A stretch of 35,261 nucleotides of DNA from Botryobacter ruber (GTDB lineage Bacteria > Bacteroidota > Bacteroidia > Cytophagales > Hymenobacteraceae), in contig NZ_QCZK02000036.1 in NCBI RefSeq assembly GCF_003347595.2, forward strand, positions 1 through 35,261, in the 5' to 3' direction. A program made the translations under genes and the position numbers. Below the pieces are notes generated by a model. The model saw nothing but the letters and a program-made list of their open reading frames with translations, was not told the origin of the DNA and searched no databases. Positions 8,145 through 17,265 of this stretch are shown here, piece after piece. Within the stretch, counting starts at the first letter, position 1. Each line of letters opens with the position of its first letter.

Positions 8145-8186
8145 GTTAGTTAAAATTTAGAAAGTTCAGGAGTTATAAAGTTATGG
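8145..8186 (-). repeat. T octamer tract (no hairpin), minus orientation
   Basis: On the minus strand the tract reads as degenerate 8-mers such as ATAACTTT, ATAACTCC and TGAACTTT, matching the YTAACTYY units at 10977-11062 and 12062-12117. It begins 2 bp upstream of the thioesterase start. Confidence 0.55.
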
Positions 8187-8219
8187 AAACTATTTCTACT
8201 GCTTTCTCCATTGCCTTTC

Positions 8220-8353
8220 ATCCTGGTAATTTGTTTATCCTGTTTCAGACAAAAGAGCAGAGGGTCTGGAGGCAGGTGCAGCTAACGCTCTAACTCCTAA
8301 ACGTCCTGATTTCGATGACCTCCCCAATAACTATTAACGAACAACTAATAACC
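8220..8353 (+). repeat. Composite of F fragment, R repeat copy 3 and T tract
   Basis: An F-type fragment ATCCTGTTTCAGAC lies at 8237-8250 within a diverged stretch starting near 8220. A diverged R repeat follows at 8254-8283 (AGAGCAGAGGGTCTGGAGGC). An octamer tract (CTAACTCCTAAAC) then starts near 8285, with a CCCCAATAAC tail at 8322-8331 that recurs at 35141-35150. This is the same order as at 10759-11062 and 34874-35165. With the tract at 8145 it fills the 8143-8358 gap, and I see no gene here. Confidence 0.6.
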
Positions 8354-8358
8354 ACACC

Positions 8359-9432
8359 CTACCGCATAATGTTTCGTTCGGTTAACGCTTTGCGGTAACG
8401 CCTGGCGTTGGCAAGATGCTCTGCTTCGGTTCTGGCAAAGGCGTGGTAACTGGAGAAATCGTCTTTAGCGCAGAAATAAATGTACTCATGCTTCTCCGGA
8501 TTCAGCACGGCATCGATGCTGGAAATATCCGGAACATTAATCGGCCCCGGAGGCAGGCCTTTGTACATATAGGTATTGTAAGGCGAGTCGTAACGGAGGT
8601 GCTCATTTAACACACGCCGGATGGTGAAGTCGCCTACGCCAAACACAACGGTCGGGTCGGCCTGCAGCAGCATGCCGCGCTCCAGGCGGTTCAGGTAGAC
8701 GCCTGCAATACGCGGACGCTCGTCGGCATGCTTGCCCTGCTCTGCCTGCACAATAGAAGCCAGCGTAGACACCTCCTGCGGCGTCAGGCCAAGTTTGTCG
8801 GCTTTTGCTTTTCGCTCTGCTGTCCAGAATTTATCGTACTCCTTCTTCATCCGGTCGATCAGGTCTTTGGCAGAGGTGGTCCAGTACACCTGGTAGGTAT
8901 TCGGGATAAACATACTCACGACCGTGGTGGTATCGAAGCCAAGTGTTTGCAGGTAGTCCGGGTCGCGGAGCAAGCTGTCAATCTCGGCTGCATCAGGCTC
9001 CACACTGGCGGCCAGTTTCGCAGCCAGGTCTTTGCGCTGACGGATGTTGTTGAAGGTCAGGTTCACCGGGTCCTGCTCGCCCAGGCGCAGCACGCCTATT
9101 AACTGGCGGTTGCCCCAGCCATGCCCTATCTTGTAGCGGCCCGGCTTCACCAGCTCGTCGTAATCCATCAGCCTGGCCATAAAGCGCAGCGACAAGGGGT
9201 CTATGATCGCACCGGTAGCCTCCACCGAATCCAGGGCCTCTTTGTAATCGGCCCCTGTCGGGATGTAGACAAATACTTCTTCCCCTTTCGTATCTACGTT
9301 CGGCGTATACACAATCTGGTACGCGTAGTACGAAAAACTTACAAACAGGAACAGGAGCAGCACTATGATGCCCGGCACCAGCATGCTTTTTTCTTTTCTT
9401 TTTCTGGTAGTAGTCGTGACTTTCTTAGCCAT
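8359..9432 (-). CDS. mltG: Endolytic murein transglycosylase MltG (YceG)
   Basis: This 357-residue protein has a short basic cytoplasmic tail (1-16), one N-terminal membrane anchor at about 17-38, a LysM-like linker region and a C-terminal YceG domain. The catalytic motif is TLASIVQAEQGK, with E231 at the position of the E. coli MltG glutamate. It is followed by RIAGVYLNRL, LQADPTVVFG and the conserved SPYNTY.YKGLPPGPI. It would cleave nascent glycan strands at the inner membrane and so set their length. Length and domain order are normal. It is on the same strand as the thioesterase and YihY genes, but a 216-bp repeat-filled gap separates them, so an operon is uncertain. Confidence 0.95.
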   Translation of the reverse strand: MAKKVTTTTRKRKEKSMLVPGIIVLLLFLFVSFSYYAYQIVYTPNVDTKGEEVFVYIPTGADYKEALDSVEATGAIIDPLSLRFMARLMDYDELVKPGRYKIGHGWGNRQLIGVLRLGEQDPVNLTFNNIRQRKDLAAKLAASVEPDAAEIDSLLRDPDYLQTLGFDTTTVVSMFIPNTYQVYWTTSAKDLIDRMKKEYDKFWTAERKAKADKLGLTPQEVSTLASIVQAEQGKHADERPRIAGVYLNRLERGMLLQADPTVVFGVGDFTIRRVLNEHLRYDSPYNTYMYKGLPPGPINVPDISSIDAVLNPEKHEYIYFCAKDDFSSYHAFARTEAEHLANARRYRKALTERNIMR

Positions 9433-9968
9433 AGTTGTTTTGTTTGCAGCTAGCTTCAGGCTGCATCCTTTGTTATCTGAACTTCAAAAATAATACTATT
9501 CTTACGCATTCCCGCAAAATTTTCAAAAGCTGCCTCTGCCTGAGGCTGGCGTGCCGCAGCTTTCAGAAACGGCACAATGCGGTGGTACTCAGCACAACAA
9601 CGCTTCCTGCGTTAAAGTTTACCCATCCAACAAAAGCATATTTCCGGTCACAAATACTTGGTTCAGCACAGAAAAGCGCCTCAAAAGTGTTCTGCTCCTG
9701 CCACCACTCCCACTGCTGCTCCTGCCTGAACCGTTGATGTTAGAATGAAATGATGCAATTGATTTCATATTAGCTTTTTTGCCTGAACCGGAATTAAGTG
9801 GATTTACGACACAGCCATATCCGATCGAGCGTCGAGACTGTTAACATTTAGCCTATCAGTACTATGGTTCTCCCTCCAATATCAGACGAAACGTTTGCGC
9901 TTGATTGCCGGTATGTGTAACTTATGCTTCTGCATGTGCAGCATCATTCACTTTAACCATGAACAACT
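9433..9968. other. Intergenic gap between divergent mltG and yciO, no gene seen
   Basis: This 536-bp stretch separates mltG (minus) from the YciO gene (plus) and must hold both promoters. Short open frames on the plus strand have no family features and run through an R repeat, so I left them out. The only structured element I find is that repeat at 9683-9722. Confidence 0.6.
9683..9722 (-). repeat. Dispersed R repeat, copy 4
   Basis: The plus strand reads AAAAGTGTTCTGCTCCTGCC followed by ACCACTCCCACTGCTGCTCC, so the repeat is in minus orientation. It lies in the middle of the mltG-yciO gap. Confidence 0.7.
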
Positions 9969-10595
9969 ATGAGCAACGCTATTCTGATGAAAATCCACCC
10001 CGACAATCCACAGGAAAAAAAGATACGGGAGGCGGTAGATATTTTACGCAACGGCGGAATCGTGATCTACCCCACCGACACGATCTATGGCATTGGCTGT
10101 GACATCCACAATGCAAGGGCGGTGGAACGCGTGTGCCAGATTAAGGGTGTGAAGCCCGACAAAGTGAACCTTTCTTTCGTTTGCTACGACCTTACCCACA
10201 TTTCGGATTATGCCAGAATAGAAACTCCGGTTTATAAAGTGATGAAAAAGGCGCTTCCGGGGCCGTTTACGTTTGTGCTGGAGGCCAGCAGCAAAGTGCC
10301 CCGCTACGCCGGTTCCAAGAAAAAAACGGTCGGCATCCGGGTACCCGACAATAAAATTGCCCTGCAGCTGGCGCAGGAACTGGGCAACCCCATCATCTCC
10401 ACCTCCACCCACGACGATGACGAAGTAATAGAGTACAGCACTGACCCGGAACTGATTTTCGAAAAGTACAAGAACCTGGTAGACCTGGTAATCGACGGCG
10501 GCTATGGCAACAATGTAGCCTCCACGGTAGTAGACGCCTCCAACAACTTCGAAGTACTCCGGCAAGGCGCAGGCGACATCGAACAGTTTTTATAG
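9969..10595 (+). CDS. yciO: YciO-type YrdC/Sua5 domain protein
   Basis: This 208-residue protein is a single YrdC/Sua5 domain. The start IHPDNPQEKK, the GGIVIYPTDTIYGIGCD segment, the RVPDN motif and the end GAGDIEQFL match YciO more closely than TsaC. The YrdC fold makes L-threonylcarbamoyl-AMP for tRNA t6A; YciO members are close paralogues with weaker or unclear activity in E. coli, so a t6A role is possible but not shown. The chosen ATG leaves nine residues before the family start; the fourth codon-group Met (MKIHPDN) is an equally good start. The stop codon touches a repeat tract beginning at 10596. Confidence 0.88.
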   Translation: MSNAILMKIHPDNPQEKKIREAVDILRNGGIVIYPTDTIYGIGCDIHNARAVERVCQIKGVKPDKVNLSFVCYDLTHISDYARIETPVYKVMKKALPGPFTFVLEASSKVPRYAGSKKKTVGIRVPDNKIALQLAQELGNPIISTSTHDDDEVIEYSTDPELIFEKYKNLVDLVIDGGYGNNVASTVVDASNNFEVLRQGAGDIEQFL

Positions 10596-10677
10596 TTAGA
10601 GAGTTTGGGAGGTAGAAAGGTAGAAAGGTAGAAAGGTAGAATTGGTAGAATTGGTAGGGGTTGAACATTTTCAACCC
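10596..10677 (-). repeat. T element (octamer tract plus hairpin), minus orientation
   Basis: GGTAGAAA-type octamers (10611-10657) are the reverse of the TTTCTACC units at 10977-11000. The hairpin GGGTTGAA (10658-10665), CATT, TTCAACCC (10670-10677) follows. It starts directly after the yciO stop codon and is inverted relative to the T element at 10946. Confidence 0.75.
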
Positions 10678-10715
10678 TGTACCAGAAAGGCAGAGAGGTT
10701 GGGGGTACGGCTGCA

Positions 10716-10736
10716 GAGACGCGATGCCCGCGTCTC
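10716..10736. repeat. GAGACGCG palindrome
   Basis: GAGACGCG (10716-10723), ATGCC, CGCGTCTC (10729-10736) is a perfect 8-bp-arm hairpin. Similar GAGACGCG...CGCGTCTC palindromes are scattered in many bacterial genomes. There is no T-run. Confidence 0.65.
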
Positions 10737-10758
10737 CTGCACGGGCCACAGACTAAAA

Positions 10759-10865
10759 TCCCAATCCTGTTATTCCTTAAATCTTCTTAATCTTGTTCAG
10801 ACAGATTATTCAGACAAACCCAATCCTGAAAATTCTAAAATTCTGAAAATCCTGATTCAGACCAA
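10759..10865 (+). repeat. F repeat (ATCCTGATTCAGAC type)
   Basis: The stretch contains repeated short units: AATCCTG three times, TTCAGAC three times and ATTCTAAAATTCTGAAAATC. Comparable sequence precedes R copies at 8220 and 34874. No coding potential is seen. Confidence 0.55.
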
Positions 10866-10901
10866 TTTAAAATCACAAAAATCATTTCATCACTACCATC
10901 A

Positions 10902-10943
10902 GCGGTCGCAGAGGCAGTGGTGGCAGGAGCAGAAATAAAGTTT
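10902..10943 (+). repeat. Dispersed R repeat, copy 5
   Basis: It reads GCAGAGGCAGTGGTGGCAGG and then AGCAGAAATAAAGTTT. It ends 2 bp before the T-element hairpin at 10946. Confidence 0.75.
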
Positions 10944-10945
10944 AT

Positions 10946-11062
10946 GGTTGAAAATCTTCAACCCCTACCAATTCTACCTTTCTACCTCTCTACCTCCCAA
11001 ACTCTCTAACTTTCTAACTCCCAAACTCCCAAACTCTATAACTCCTAAACTTTCTAACTTCT
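10946..11062 (+). repeat. T element (hairpin plus long octamer tract)
   Basis: GGTTGAA, AATC, TTCAACC (10946-10963) is a perfect hairpin. It is followed by about eleven degenerate 8-bp units such as CTACCTTT, CTAACTTT, CAAACTCC and ATAACTCC. The tract supplies the last codons and stop (TAG on the minus strand, 11054-11056) of the acyltransferase gene. The period of 8 rules out a conserved reading frame. Confidence 0.8.
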
Positions 11063-11947
11063 CCTGTGTTTCCACCTGCGGTGGGTCCAGAGGTAGCTAG
11101 CGGGGTTGCGGCGGATGGTTGCTTCCAGCATGCGGGCAAACGTTTCGGTGATGGGGAATTCCCCTTCGTCAGCCGCTTGCTTATTCCCCATTCCTATCGG
11201 GTGAAACGTGAGTACATAATGTCCGCGTTTCGCACGGGTTACCTCCAGATAAAGCACCGGATAGCCAAAGGTATTGGCCAGTTTCTCGGCCCCTACATAA
11301 AAAGCAGCGTCCTGGTTCATAAAAGTTGTCCAGTACTGCGCCTCCCCGAGCGGGGGCGTCTGATCCGAGAGCATGGCTATAACGCGGGGCACCTGCCGGT
11401 TACGGATAAAATCGCGCATAGTATCCTTCATGCGAATGAGGCGCGCGCCCAGCCGTGAGCGGATGTGGAGCATATAGGCTTCGAAGAAACGGTTATGCAG
11501 GGGCTTGTAAATTCCTTCGGCCGGAAAACCAAACTGCACGGCTCCGGCAGAAAGAATCCACTCCCAGTTGCCGGCATGGGCGCCCATCGTAATGGCAGGT
11601 GTGCCCTGCTGCACATACTCATCCAGCACCTCCTGGTTGGTAAAATGAATCCGCCGCCGCATCTCCTCCCTGCGCATCGACCCGAGTTTCAGTATTTCGA
11701 TGATGATGTCCACAAACTGCCGGTAGAACTGTTTCGCGATCAGCTTACGCTCCTCCTCCCCTTTCTCCGGAAAGGAATTGCGCAGGTTCTGGTCCACCAC
11801 CTTCCGGCGGTAGCCAATAAGGTAGTACACCAGCAGGTATAAAAAATCTGACAGCAGGTACAGCACACGTAACGGCAGCAGCGACAATCCCTTGAGCAGC
11901 AACCAGAGCGGGTAGTAACGGAGTGGTATATCAGGTCGGTTTTTCAT
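11054..11947 (-). CDS. LpxL/HtrB-like lysophospholipid acyltransferase
   Basis: This 297-residue protein has an N-terminal hydrophobic anchor (about 10-45), the acyltransferase HX4(D/E) motif HAGNWE at 124-129 and the late-family motifs AMLSDQTP and HYVLTFHPI. It fits the lipid A late acyltransferase family, which adds a secondary acyl chain at the inner membrane; in Bacteroidota such enzymes may also make aminolipids, so the substrate is uncertain. A longer frame opens at 12055, but its first 36 residues come from the repeat at 12039 and lack family similarity, so the Met at 11945-11947 (MKNRPDIPL) is chosen. The stop codon lies in the T tract at 10946-11062, so the gene is bracketed by two T elements in direct orientation. 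Confidence 0.87.
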   Translation of the reverse strand: MKNRPDIPLRYYPLWLLLKGLSLLPLRVLYLLSDFLYLLVYYLIGYRRKVVDQNLRNSFPEKGEEERKLIAKQFYRQFVDIIIEILKLGSMRREEMRRRIHFTNQEVLDEYVQQGTPAITMGAHAGNWEWILSAGAVQFGFPAEGIYKPLHNRFFEAYMLHIRSRLGARLIRMKDTMRDFIRNRQVPRVIAMLSDQTPPLGEAQYWTTFMNQDAAFYVGAEKLANTFGYPVLYLEVTRAKRGHYVLTFHPIGMGNKQAADEGEFPITETFARMLEATIRRNPASYLWTHRRWKHRRS

Positions 11948-12038
11948 GCAGCAGAAGCTCCCTCCAAAGTTACAGCACATAAGCTGCATTATGAAATTTA
12001 AGATTTCCTGCTTACTTCGCGTATCAGGCAGTACAACA

Positions 12039-12117
12039 GGGTTGAAAGTATCCAACCCCTACAAACTCTCTAACTTTCTAACTCTTTAACTCCCAAATTC
12101 TCTAACTCCCAAACTCC
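12039..12117 (+). repeat. T element (imperfect hairpin plus octamer tract)
   Basis: GGGTTGAA, AGTA, TCCAACCC (12039-12058) has one mismatch in its arms. It is followed by octamers CTAACTTT, CTAACTCT, TTAACTCC, CTAACTCC up to 12117. The next base is the A of the WbqC-like start codon. Same orientation as the element at 10946. Confidence 0.75.
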
Positions 12118-12723
12118 ATGGTTCTCTTAACCGAAACCCTCTACAACCCGCCCGTGCAGTATTTCTGGCATGCCCTCAGGGCCGACAGCCTGATGCTGGA
12201 GCAGCACGAGAACTATGTAAAGCAAAGCTACCGCAACCGCTGCCATGTGCTCACGGCCCAGGGCGTACAGGCGCTGAGCATCCCAATACTTAAAGGCAGC
12301 AGCAAGGAAAAAACCCTTATTACCGAAATAGAGATTGATTACGGCCAGAAGTGGGTGAACGTACATTGGCGCACGATCCAGTCGGCTTACGGCAAAGCGC
12401 CTTATTTTGAGTTCTATAGCGACTACATTAAAGAAGTGTATGCGCAGCAGCCAAAATATTTATTTGAATTTAATACCGAACTGTTGCGGCTTTACTTAAA
12501 ATTTCTTAAAATTAGTAAACCGCTGATGTTTACCGATAAATACGAGCCGGTGGTAGCTGAAAATGTGTTAGATTTAAGAAATAGAATACATCCTAAAATC
12601 TATCCTGACAAAATGCACGTAAAACCGTATAGTCAGGTGTTTGGCAAACATTTTGCAACAGAGTTAAGTATACTTGACTTGTTGTTTACACAAGGACCAA
12701 GATCACTTTCTTACTTACAATAA
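12118..12723 (+). CDS. WbqC-family protein
   Basis: This 201-residue protein starts LLTETLYNPPVQYFWHAL and continues LMLEQHENYVKQSYRNRC, the typical N-terminal block of the WbqC family (PF08889), with WRTIQSAYGKAPYFEFY in the middle. WbqC-like proteins occur in polysaccharide clusters and elsewhere in Bacteroidota and their biochemical role is not established. The start is the only one that keeps the family N-terminus. It lies directly after the T octamer tract, so the leader and any promoter are made of repeat sequence, and I see no Shine-Dalgarno site. Base use turns AT-rich in the C-terminal third. Confidence 0.85.
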   Translation: MVLLTETLYNPPVQYFWHALRADSLMLEQHENYVKQSYRNRCHVLTAQGVQALSIPILKGSSKEKTLITEIEIDYGQKWVNVHWRTIQSAYGKAPYFEFYSDYIKEVYAQQPKYLFEFNTELLRLYLKFLKISKPLMFTDKYEPVVAENVLDLRNRIHPKIYPDKMHVKPYSQVFGKHFATELSILDLLFTQGPRSLSYLQ

Positions 12724-12827
12724 GGCTGTCGTAAGGTGAACATAAGGCGCTGCGGTTTGTTTCAGAATCAAAGGCTTCTTTATACGCCTTACCTGTTTTT
12801 ACAATTTTTTAGATTATTATAGTATAC

Positions 12828-15416
12828 ATGGAAGCTAAATTCTCAAACCGAGTAAAAGAGGTTATCTCGCTCAGCCGTGAGGAAGCTATTCGACTTGGTC
12901 ATGACTACATCGGAACCGAACATTTGGTGTTGGGCATGATTCGGGAAGGAGAAGGTACCGCCATTGGTCTGCTGAAGAAGCTCGGCGTTTCGATAGATGA
13001 ATTAAAATATGCTTTGGAACAAGCAACCCGAAACACCGCAACGCAGAACAGCAACATTACCGGCAGTATCCCGCTTACGAAGCAGACTGAGAAGGTACTG
13101 AAGATAACGTATCTGGAGGCTAAAATCTTCAAGAGCGATATTATTGGTACTGAGCACCTCTTATTATCCATCCTGCGGGATGAAGACAATATATCTTCTC
13201 AAATCTTAGCAAAGTTTAACGTGAACTACGAAGCAATAAGAGACTCTCTGGATTATCAAAGCAATAATCCACTGGCATCGTCCGACACCGACGATTCTGA
13301 TGATTCTGACAAATTATTTGGCAGTTCTTCTTCACGTGCCGGAAGCACCAGCAAGAAAGCCGGTGAAAAGTCGCGCACCCCGGTGCTCGATAACTTTGGC
13401 CGCGACCTGACCAAACTCGCGGAAGAAGATAAACTGGACCCGATTGTGGGCCGGGAAAAAGAAATTGAGCGCGTGGCCCAGATCCTGAGCCGCCGCAAAA
13501 AGAACAACCCGATCCTGATTGGTGAGCCTGGTGTTGGTAAAACAGCCATTGCCGAAGGCCTGGCCCTGCGCATTGTGCAGAAAAAGGTAAGCCGTGTGCT
13601 CTTTAACAAGCGCGTGGTTACCCTCGACCTGGCTTCGCTGGTAGCCGGCACCAAGTACCGCGGCCAGTTTGAAGAACGTATGAAAGCCGTAATGAACGAG
13701 CTGGAAAAGTCCCCGGACGTGATCCTGTTCATCGACGAGCTGCATACGATCGTAGGTGCCGGTGGCGCCTCCGGCTCGCTCGATGCCTCCAACATGTTTA
13801 AACCGGCCCTGGCCCGTGGCGAAATCCAATGCATTGGCGCAACCACGCTGGATGAGTACCGCCAGTACATCGAGAAAGATGGCGCGCTGGCCCGTCGTTT
13901 CCAGATCGTGATGGTAGATCCTACCACACCGGAGGAAACCATGGAGATCCTGCACAACATCAAAGACAAATACCAGGATCACCACCACGTGATTTATACC
14001 GATAAAGCCATTGAGGCCTGCGTGAAGTTGAGCGACCGCTACATGAGCGACCGTTTCCTGCCGGATAAAGCCATCGACATCCTGGATGAAGCCGGTGCCC
14101 GTGTGCACATCAACAACATCATTGTGCCCGATGATATCCTGAAGCTCGAAGAGCAGATCGAGAACATCAAGGTAGAGAAAAACCGCGTGGTGAAAAGCCA
14201 GAAATACGAAGAGGCCGCCCAGCTGCGCGATAAGGAGAAAAAACTGATCGACCAGCTCGACCAGGCCAAACGTAACTGGGAAGAAGAGACCAAAAAGAAA
14301 CGTTATACCGTAAAAGAGGAAAATGTGGCAGAAGTTATTGCCATGATGACAGGTATTCCGGTGAAGCGTATCGCCCAGAACGAAGGCGTGAAGCTGCTCA
14401 ACATGGCCGAAGAGCTGAAAGGCAAAGTAATCGGTCAGGACAAAGCCATTGGTCAGCTGGTGAAAGCGATACAGCGTACGCGTGTTGGTCTGAAAGATCC
14501 GAAAAAACCAATCGGTTCGTTCGTGTTCCTCGGCCCGACAGGTGTAGGTAAAACTGAGTTGGCTAAAGTGCTGGCAACCTACCTGTTCGACAAAGAAGAT
14601 TCGCTGGTGCGTATCGACATGAGTGAGTACATGGAGAAATTCAGCGTATCGCGCTTAGTGGGTGCGCCTCCGGGATATGTGGGCTACGAAGAAGGGGGTC
14701 AGCTGACTGAGAAAATCCGTCGTAAGCCTTACTCTGTGGTACTGCTCGACGAGATCGAGAAAGCGCACCCGGACGTGTACAACCTGCTCTTGCAGGTACT
14801 TGACGATGGTATCCTGACGGACGGACTGGGCCGCAAGGTCGACTTCCGTAACACGATCATTATCATGACCTCGAACATCGGTGCCCGCGACCTGCAGGAT
14901 TTTGGAGCCGGTATCGGTTTCATGTCGAAGAGCAAGCAGGAGAATGTGGACGATATTATGAAAGGCACTATTGCCAGTGCCCTGAAGAAAACGTTCTCTC
15001 CTGAGTTCCTGAACCGTCTGGATGATGTGATTGTGTTCAACTCACTTAACCGTGAAGACATGCACAAGATCATCGAGATCTCGCTCAGCAAGCTGTTTGC
15101 ACGTGTGAAAACACTGGGCTATACCATTAAACTGACTGACAAAACCAAAGACTTTGTAGCAGAAAAGGGTTACGATCCGAAGTATGGCGCCCGTCCGTTG
15201 AACCGTGCGATTCAGAAGTACATCGAAGATCCGATTGCGGAGGAGATCCTGAAAGCAGAGGTTAACCAGGGTGACATAATTGAGGTGGACTACAAAGAGG
15301 GTGAAGAAAAACTCACTTTCACCTCGAAGAAAGGCGATGGCTCAGCACAGGGCGCTTCCGACGAAGCTGCTCCGGAACCGTCCAAGTCTTCTGGTAAGGA
15401 TAAGTCATCCGAGTAA
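12828..15416 (+). CDS. clpC: ClpC-type ATP-dependent protease ATPase subunit
   Basis: This 862-residue Hsp100 protein has a double Clp N domain (about 1-150), a variable Ser/Asp-rich linker (about 155-180) and AAA-1 with Walker A GEPGVGKT at 232-239 and FIDE at 301-304. A UVR-type coiled middle segment is at about 455-490. AAA-2 has GPTGVGKT at 569-576 and LLDE at 639-642, with the small D2 domain after it. The IGF tripeptide at 696-698 is the ClpP-docking loop, so this is ClpC rather than the ClpB disaggregase. It would unfold substrates for ClpP and hence act in protein quality control. The charged C-terminal tail is low-complexity. It has its own strong terminator at 15434, so it is a single-gene unit. 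Confidence 0.96.
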   Translation: MEAKFSNRVKEVISLSREEAIRLGHDYIGTEHLVLGMIREGEGTAIGLLKKLGVSIDELKYALEQATRNTATQNSNITGSIPLTKQTEKVLKITYLEAKIFKSDIIGTEHLLLSILRDEDNISSQILAKFNVNYEAIRDSLDYQSNNPLASSDTDDSDDSDKLFGSSSSRAGSTSKKAGEKSRTPVLDNFGRDLTKLAEEDKLDPIVGREKEIERVAQILSRRKKNNPILIGEPGVGKTAIAEGLALRIVQKKVSRVLFNKRVVTLDLASLVAGTKYRGQFEERMKAVMNELEKSPDVILFIDELHTIVGAGGASGSLDASNMFKPALARGEIQCIGATTLDEYRQYIEKDGALARRFQIVMVDPTTPEETMEILHNIKDKYQDHHHVIYTDKAIEACVKLSDRYMSDRFLPDKAIDILDEAGARVHINNIIVPDDILKLEEQIENIKVEKNRVVKSQKYEEAAQLRDKEKKLIDQLDQAKRNWEEETKKKRYTVKEENVAEVIAMMTGIPVKRIAQNEGVKLLNMAEELKGKVIGQDKAIGQLVKAIQRTRVGLKDPKKPIGSFVFLGPTGVGKTELAKVLATYLFDKEDSLVRIDMSEYMEKFSVSRLVGAPPGYVGYEEGGQLTEKIRRKPYSVVLLDEIEKAHPDVYNLLLQVLDDGILTDGLGRKVDFRNTIIIMTSNIGARDLQDFGAGIGFMSKSKQENVDDIMKGTIASALKKTFSPEFLNRLDDVIVFNSLNREDMHKIIEISLSKLFARVKTLGYTIKLTDKTKDFVAEKGYDPKYGARPLNRAIQKYIEDPIAEEILKAEVNQGDIIEVDYKEGEEKLTFTSKKGDGSAQGASDEAAPEPSKSSGKDKSSE

Positions 15417-15433
15417 TCCGAATAAAAATAAAA

Positions 15434-15469
15434 AGAAGGGCTGCCTGTTGGGGCAGCCCTTCTTTTTTT
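15434..15469 (+). terminator. Rho-independent terminator of clpC
   Basis: AGAAGGGCTGCC (15434-15445) pairs perfectly with GGCAGCCCTTCT (15452-15463), followed by six more T. It lies 17 bp after the clpC stop. Confidence 0.93.
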
Positions 15470-15611
15470 ACCTGAAGTATCTAAAACACAAAAGAACAAT
15501 ATCTGTTCAAGATGTTATCCGAATATTTCACAGGAATATTACAAAATATTCAACATCCTTTTTATATTTGAAATTCGAAGGTTACACAACGATAAAGACA
15601 GGCAATCCGAT

Positions 15612-17171
15612 ATGGCAGAAGACATAAGAAAGCGCAATCTGCAGACACTGGAACGCAAGAATGCTGAAGCATTGCTGGGCGGAGGCCAGGAGCGGATAAA
15701 GGCGCAGCATGCGAAAGGAAAACTGACCGCACGTGAGCGTATCCACCTTCTGCTGGACGAAAACTCGTTCGAGGAAATAGGCAAGTTTGTAATGCACCGC
15801 TCCAAAGACTTTGGACTGGACAAGCAATATTACCTGGGCGACGGGGTGGTGACCGGCTACGGCACCATCAATGGCAGACTGGTATATGTTTTCTCGCAGG
15901 ACTTTACCGTACTGGGTGGCTCCCTGTCCGAAACCCATGCCGAAAAGATTGTAAAGATCATGGAGCTGGCCATGAACAATGGCGCTCCCGTCATCGGCCT
16001 GAACGACTCGGGAGGAGCCCGCATCCAGGAAGGCGTAATGTCGCTGGGCGGGTATGCCGATATTTTTTACCGGAACACCCTGGCATCGGGCGTTGTTCCG
16101 CAGATTTCTGCCGTTATGGGACCGTGTGCAGGAGGCGCTGTATACTCGCCTGCTATTACCGATTTTATCCTGATGGTGGAGAACACCTCTTACATGTTTG
16201 TAACGGGACCGAACGTAGTAAAAACCGTTACCCACGAAACTGTTACTTCCGAAGAACTGGGGGGCGCCAGCACCCACAGCACCAAAAGCGGCGTTACCCA
16301 TTTTTCGTGCGCCAACGAGGTGGTGTGCATCAACTACATCAAAAAGCTACTGACCTATATTCCACAAAACTGCGAAGAACTTCCTCCTGCACTCCCCTAC
16401 GAAGCTAGCGGCGACGAAACAAGATCCGTTCTGAACACCATTGTACCGGAAAACCCGAACCAGCCCTACGATATGCGCGAAGTGATAGAGGGCCTAATTG
16501 ATGAAGGTTCGTTTTTTGAAGTGCACAAAAACTTTGGCGAGAACATTGTGGTTGGCTTTGCCCGACTGGCTGGCCGCAGCATTGGCATTGTAGGCAACCA
16601 GCCTGCCGTACTGGCCGGCGTACTCGATATCAATGCCAGCACAAAGGCCGCCCGCTTCGTCCGCTTCTGCGACAGTTTTAACATCCCGCTGCTGGTGCTC
16701 GAGGATGTGCCCGGCTTCCTTCCCGGCACCGACCAGGAGTGGCGCGGCATCATTACAAACGGCGCCAAACTGCTCTATGCCTTTTGCGAAGCCACCGTGC
16801 CGCGCATCACCGTCATCACCCGTAAAGCCTACGGTGGCGCTTACGACGTAATGAATTCCAAACACATTGGCGCCGATATGAACTACGCCTGGCCTACCGC
16901 TGAAATTGCCGTGATGGGTGCCCAGGGAGCTGCCGAAATAATTTTTAAACGCGAAATAGCCGCAGCCGACGATCCGGAAACCAAACTGGCCGAAAAGGTA
17001 CAGGAATACAAAGACAAATTCGCCACGCCGTATCGTGCCGCTCACCGTGGTTTTGTGGACGAAGTAATTTTACCTTCTCAAACCAGAGCCAAGCTGATAA
17101 AGGCGTTTAAAATGCTGGAGAATAAGGCAGTGAAAGTCCCCAGAAAGAAGCACGGAAACATTCCTTTATAA
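15612..17171 (+). CDS. Acyl-CoA carboxylase carboxyltransferase (beta) subunit
   Basis: This 519-residue protein is a biotin-dependent carboxyltransferase of the propionyl-CoA/methylmalonyl-CoA type with N- and C-terminal crotonase-like halves. The N half has [14 protein letters not shown] and [12 protein letters not shown]; the C half has [11 protein letters not shown] and [12 protein letters not shown], which form the acyl-CoA and biotin pockets. It transfers CO2 from carboxybiotin to acyl-CoA in the cytoplasm. The biotin carboxylase/carrier partner is not in the window, so it must be encoded elsewhere. Propionyl-CoA is the likely substrate but acetyl-CoA cannot be excluded. The start ATG at 15612 precedes the family-typical [18 protein letters not shown]. 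Length is normal. Confidence 0.94.
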   Translation: MAEDIRKRNLQTLERKNAEALLGGGQERIKAQHAKGKLTARERIHLLLDENSFEEIGKFVMHRSKDFGLDKQYYLGDGVVTGYGTINGRLVYVFSQDFTVLGGSLSETHAEKIVKIMELAMNNGAPVIGLNDSGGARIQEGVMSLGGYADIFYRNTLASGVVPQISAVMGPCAGGAVYSPAITDFILMVENTSYMFVTGPNVVKTVTHETVTSEELGGASTHSTKSGVTHFSCANEVVCINYIKKLLTYIPQNCEELPPALPYEASGDETRSVLNTIVPENPNQPYDMREVIEGLIDEGSFFEVHKNFGENIVVGFARLAGRSIGIVGNQPAVLAGVLDINASTKAARFVRFCDSFNIPLLVLEDVPGFLPGTDQEWRGIITNGAKLLYAFCEATVPRITVITRKAYGGAYDVMNSKHIGADMNYAWPTAEIAVMGAQGAAEIIFKREIAAADDPETKLAEKVQEYKDKFATPYRAAHRGFVDEVILPSQTRAKLIKAFKMLENKAVKVPRKKHGNIPL

Positions 17172-17265
17172 TATATATAAAAAGAAATATTCAGATAAAT
17201 GTTGGTCTTTATCGGTAGATACACGTAACTACCACAGGACCTTTTCTCATCATACGATAAACTAC

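Noticed and set aside
9435..9748. Short plus-strand frames in the mltG-yciO gap
   Set aside because: They overlap an R repeat, have Cys/Ser/Leu-rich low-complexity content and no ribosome site.
10642..10938. Plus-strand frame of 98 codons between yciO and the acyltransferase gene
   Set aside because: It is composed of T, palindrome, F and R repeat sequence and has no coding character.
10946..11062. CRISPR array
   Set aside because: Units are 8 bp, directly adjacent and degenerate, with no spacers, and no cas genes are in the window.
11948..12055. 36-residue N-terminal extension of the acyltransferase
   Set aside because: It begins inside a T-element hairpin and lacks the hydrophobic anchor pattern that starts at the downstream Met.
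13332..14108. A 258-codon frame opposite clpC
   Set aside because: It lies wholly antisense to the AAA-1 domain of clpC and shows no family features.
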